Shown here: piece by piece, positions 5,732 through 8,079 of the stretch
Position numbering within the stretch: position 1 is the first letter of the stretch
Layout: each line of letters opens with the position of its first letter
Source of the DNA: Hydrogenophaga sp.
Lineage (GTDB): Bacteria > Pseudomonadota > Gammaproteobacteria > Burkholderiales > Burkholderiaceae_C
DNA: 8,079 bases
Assembly (NCBI GenBank): GCA_011390855.1
Contig: JAABRN010000513.1
Span: 1-8,079, forward strand
Direction of reading: 5' to 3'
The notes under the pieces: generated by a model
Told to the model about the DNA's origin: nothing
Database searches by the model: none
The model's input: only the letters and a program-made list of their open reading frames with translations
Position numbers and translations under genes: made by a program

Positions 5732-6565
5732 ATGGCCACCGACGACGAAGTTCTGGCCTCGGACCGCGAGTTCACCTGGACCAACAGCGACTTCTCGCGC
5801 ATCAAGGCGCTGATCTACAAGCACGCCGGTATCAGCCTGCACGATGGCAAACACGCCATGGTGTACAGCCGCATTTCGCGCCGCCTGCGGGCTACCGGGC
5901 ACAGCTCCTTCCGGGATTACCTGGACTGGCTGGAGCAGACCGGCGGGGCAGAGTGGCAGGAGTTCGTCAACGCCCTGACCACCAACCTCACGTCTTTTTT
6001 CCGCGAAGGCCACCATTTCACCGAACTGGAACGGATGGTCCGCGCCGGCGGCCCACGCGACTGGAAAATCTGGTGCAGCGCAGCTTCCACCGGCGAGGAG
6101 CCTTACTCCATTGCCATGACCATGGCCGAAGTGCTGGGCATCAACGGACAGTTCCGTGTGTGGTCCAGCGACATCGATACCAAGGTGCTGCAGACGGCCG
6201 CGCGCGGTGTCTACAAGCTCGAAAGCATGAAGAACGTGAGCACCGCCCAGTTGCAGAAGTTCTTCCTCAAGGGCAAGGGCAACAGCGCTGGCATGGCCCG
6301 TGTGAAGCCCGAACTGCAGAAACACGTGGAGTTCTTCACCCTCAACCTCATAGAGGAAGGCTGGCCGCTCAAGGAGCAGTTCGATATCGTGTTCTGCCGC
6401 AACGTGATGATCTACTTCGATGCCGCCACCCAGCGCCAGATCCTGGCCCGCATTCACCGTGTCATGAAGCCGCAGGGCACCCTGTTCGTGGGCCACTCCG
6501 AGAACTTCAGCGACGCCCGCACCCTGTTCACGCTGCGCGGCAAGACCGTCTACGAAAAAGTCTGA
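5732..6565 (+). CDS. cheR: Chemotaxis protein methyltransferase CheR
   Basis: CheR transfers methyl groups from S-adenosylmethionine to glutamates on chemoreceptors, driving adaptation against CheB. From ATG 5732 the protein is 277 residues, close to the 286 of E. coli CheR. The helical N-terminal domain (~1-85) contains TNSDFSRIKALIYKHAGISL and leads to TTNLTSFFRE (83-92), a CheR hallmark whose arginine (R91) is near the active site. The SAM-binding domain shows WCSAASTGEEPYSIAM (114-129), SSDIDTKVL (145-153), DIVFCRNVMIYFD (218-230) and LFVGHSENF (251-259). There is no frameshift or missing motif. I see no C-terminal extension or TPR region, so it resembles the simple single-unit CheR type. 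It follows cheA by 33 bases and precedes cheD by 2 bases, indicating one operon. Confidence 0.96.
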   Translation: MATDDEVLASDREFTWTNSDFSRIKALIYKHAGISLHDGKHAMVYSRISRRLRATGHSSFRDYLDWLEQTGGAEWQEFVNALTTNLTSFFREGHHFTELERMVRAGGPRDWKIWCSAASTGEEPYSIAMTMAEVLGINGQFRVWSSDIDTKVLQTAARGVYKLESMKNVSTAQLQKFFLKGKGNSAGMARVKPELQKHVEFFTLNLIEEGWPLKEQFDIVFCRNVMIYFDAATQRQILARIHRVMKPQGTLFVGHSENFSDARTLFTLRGKTVYEKV

Positions 6566-6567
6566 CC

Positions 6568-7197
6568 ATGCACAACACACCGGCGCATCTGCAGACGCTC
6601 AAGACCCGACCACGAAAGGCGGGCGAAGCCTCTTTCTTTTTCCACGACCACCACTTCAAGTACAACGCCGCCAAGGTGTTGCCAGGGGAGTACTTTGTGG
6701 CCAACGAAGACATCGTCATCATGACGGTGCTGGGGTCCTGCATTGCCGCCTGCATCTGGGACGCGCGGCTGCGCGTGGGTGGCATGAACCACTTCATGCT
6801 GCCCGAAGGCGGCGGTGACACCTCGGGCCGCTACGGCAGCTACGCCATGGAACTGCTCATCAACGAGCTGGTGAAGATGGGGTCGAGCCGCGAGAACCTG
6901 CAGGCCAAGGTGTTTGGCGGTGGGCAGGTCATTTCCAGCTTCACCACCATGAACGTGGGGGAGCGCAACACCCAGTTCGTGATGGACTATCTGCAGACCG
7001 AACGCATACCCGTGGTCTCCAAGGACGTGATGGACATCTACCCGCGCAAAGTGGTCTTCTTCCCGGTGACCGGCAAGGCGATGGTCAAGCGCCTGGCGCA
7101 TGCCCATCCGGACGCGCTGGAGAGCCAGGAACGCACCTCGGGCAACGTGACGCAGGTGGTCAAGTCCACCTCGGGCGGCTCGGTCGATCTGTTCTGA
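6568..7197 (+). CDS. cheD: Chemoreceptor glutamine deamidase CheD
   Basis: CheD hydrolyses specific receptor glutamines to glutamate, making new methylation sites. In some bacteria it also partners with the CheY-P phosphatase CheC. The protein is 209 residues. The catalytic cysteine is C58 in [13 protein letters not shown] and the histidine is H75 in GGMNHFMLP, 17 residues apart, as in the known CheD Cys-His dyad. [12 protein letters not shown] (114-125) and the [12 protein letters not shown] segment (131-142) are further family features. It has an N-terminal extension of about 25 residues and a C-terminal tail ending GGSVDLF that extends past the catalytic fold. Its ATG starts 2 bases after the cheR stop, with no separate Shine-Dalgarno beyond an A-rich stretch inside cheR, so translational coupling is likely. 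No cheC is visible in this window. Confidence 0.96.
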   Translation: MHNTPAHLQTLKTRPRKAGEASFFFHDHHFKYNAAKVLPGEYFVANEDIVIMTVLGSCIAACIWDARLRVGGMNHFMLPEGGGDTSGRYGSYAMELLINELVKMGSSRENLQAKVFGGGQVISSFTTMNVGERNTQFVMDYLQTERIPVVSKDVMDIYPRKVVFFPVTGKAMVKRLAHAHPDALESQERTSGNVTQVVKSTSGGSVDLF

Positions 7198-7241
7198 GGC
7201 AGCAGGCGCCCGCACGGCAATCGAAGAAGGCAAGCACAGCT

Positions 7242-8079
7242 ATGGCGAAGATCAGGGTAGTGGTGGTGGACGATTCGGCGCTGGTGCGCAGCCTGCTGTC
7301 CGAGATCATCAACCGCCAGCCCGACATGGAATGCATCGGTACGGCCAACGACCCCCTGGCCGCACGCGAACTGATCCGCGAGACCAACCCCGACGTCATC
7401 ACGCTCGATGTGGAGATGCCCAAGATGGATGGGCTGGAGTTCCTCTCGCGCATCATGCGGTTGCGGCCCATGCCGGTGCTCATGGTCTCCACCCTGACCG
7501 AGAAAGGCGCCGAAACCACCATGCGGGCGCTGGAAATGGGCGCCGTGGATTTCGTGGCCAAGCCGCGCATCGGCGTGTCATCGGGTCTGCGCGAACTGGG
7601 CACCGAGATCGTGGAGAAAATCCGCATCGCCAGCAAGGCCGTGGTGCACCGCCGCACCACGCCGCCACCACCGCCGTTTGGCCACACCGACTTTGCGCCC
7701 ACCGAAACAGGCACCGGCCTGAGTGCCACCTCGGTGGCGCGGCGCGAGGCGGCCAGCGGCAGCAGTTACAAATTCACGGGGCGCATTTCTACCGAAAAAG
7801 TCATCGTGATCGGCGCATCCACCGGCGGTACGGAAGCTATCCGCGAGGTGCTCACCCGACTGCCCGCCGACTCGCCCGCCATCGTGATCACCCAGCACAT
7901 GCCGCCAGGCTTCACCACCAGCTTTGCAGCCCGCCTCAACACCCTGTGCAAGATCACGGTGAGCGAAGCCCGCGATGGCGAGCGCATTCTGCCCGGCCAC
8001 GCCTACATTGCCCCGGGTGGCCTACAGTTCCGGGTGGACCGCAGCGGCGCCAACTATGTGGCCGTGGTGGAAGACACCC
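7242..8079 (+). CDS. cheB: Protein-glutamate methylesterase/deamidase CheB (3' end outside window)
   Basis: CheB removes receptor methyl groups (and deamidates) when phosphorylated by CheA. The visible 279 residues cover the receiver domain (~1-125) with D10/D11, phosphoacceptor D56 (ITLDVEMP), the S83/T84 switch position and K107. A linker follows (~133-184), rich in Pro, Thr and Ser and with five consecutive prolines (141-145). The catalytic domain begins at ~186 with [10 protein letters not shown] (nucleophile S193) and TQHMPPGFT (H219). The 26-residue Ser-His spacing equals that of Salmonella CheB (S164/H190). The catalytic aspartate lies beyond the right edge, so the gene is cut by the window, not truncated. 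The start ATG has AAGAAGG at 7224-7230, 11 bases upstream. The 44-base gap after cheD has no terminator, so it belongs to the same operon. Confidence 0.96.
   Translation, partial: MAKIRVVVVDDSALVRSLLSEIINRQPDMECIGTANDPLAARELIRETNPDVITLDVEMPKMDGLEFLSRIMRLRPMPVLMVSTLTEKGAETTMRALEMGAVDFVAKPRIGVSSGLRELGTEIVEKIRIASKAVVHRRTTPPPPPFGHTDFAPTETGTGLSATSVARREAASGSSYKFTGRISTEKVIVIGASTGGTEAIREVLTRLPADSPAIVITQHMPPGFTTSFAARLNTLCKITVSEARDGERILPGHAYIAPGGLQFRVDRSGANYVAVVEDT

Noticed and set aside
3344..6580. Very long open frame (about 1078 codons) on the minus strand opposite cheA and cheR
   Set aside because: It lies antisense to two certain genes, its product is Gly/His/Val/Leu-rich low-complexity sequence with no recognisable domain, and such frames arise from GC-rich codon usage on the coding strand.

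Overview
The window reads as a chromosomal flagellar/chemotaxis locus from a high-GC betaproteobacterium. Burkholderiales, probably Comamonadaceae, is the best guess, from the style of the protein sequences and the gene order; no 16S or other phylogenetic marker is present. Every base range of any size is explained by coding sequence except one AT-richer divergent intergenic region (2252-2408). I see no mobile elements, tRNA or rRNA genes, or CRISPR.

Layout. The C-terminal half of fliR, a flagellar export-gate membrane protein, enters from the left (+ strand, ends 427). It converges on a two-gene minus-strand operon: a cytoplasmic histidine kinase with an N-terminal receiver domain (2251-1070) and a NarL/LuxR-type response regulator (1073-444), joined by a 4-base ATGA overlap. 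The 157-base divergent region holds an imperfect inverted repeat and probably promoters for both directions. From 2409 a plus-strand chemotaxis operon runs to the right edge: a short CheZ-like protein with a DxxxQ phosphatase signature, cheY, cheA, cheR, cheD and the first ~279 codons of cheB. No cheW or receptor gene lies between cheA and cheB.

How the genes fit together. CheA (kinase) phosphorylates CheY (motor signal) and CheB (receptor methylesterase/deamidase). CheR adds receptor methyl groups, CheD deamidates receptor glutamines, and the CheZ-like protein probably dephosphorylates CheY-P. The divergent kinase/regulator pair is a separate transcriptional two-component system whose kinase seems to take its input through a receiver domain rather than a sensor domain.

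The region is mostly conventional. The points most worth a second look are the short CheZ-like protein, the matching C-terminal tails of that protein and CheD, the 16-proline run and the duplicated GYGLF motif in the CheA linkers, the receiver-input kinase that lacks the usual phosphatase glutamine, and the inverted repeat in the divergent promoter region.
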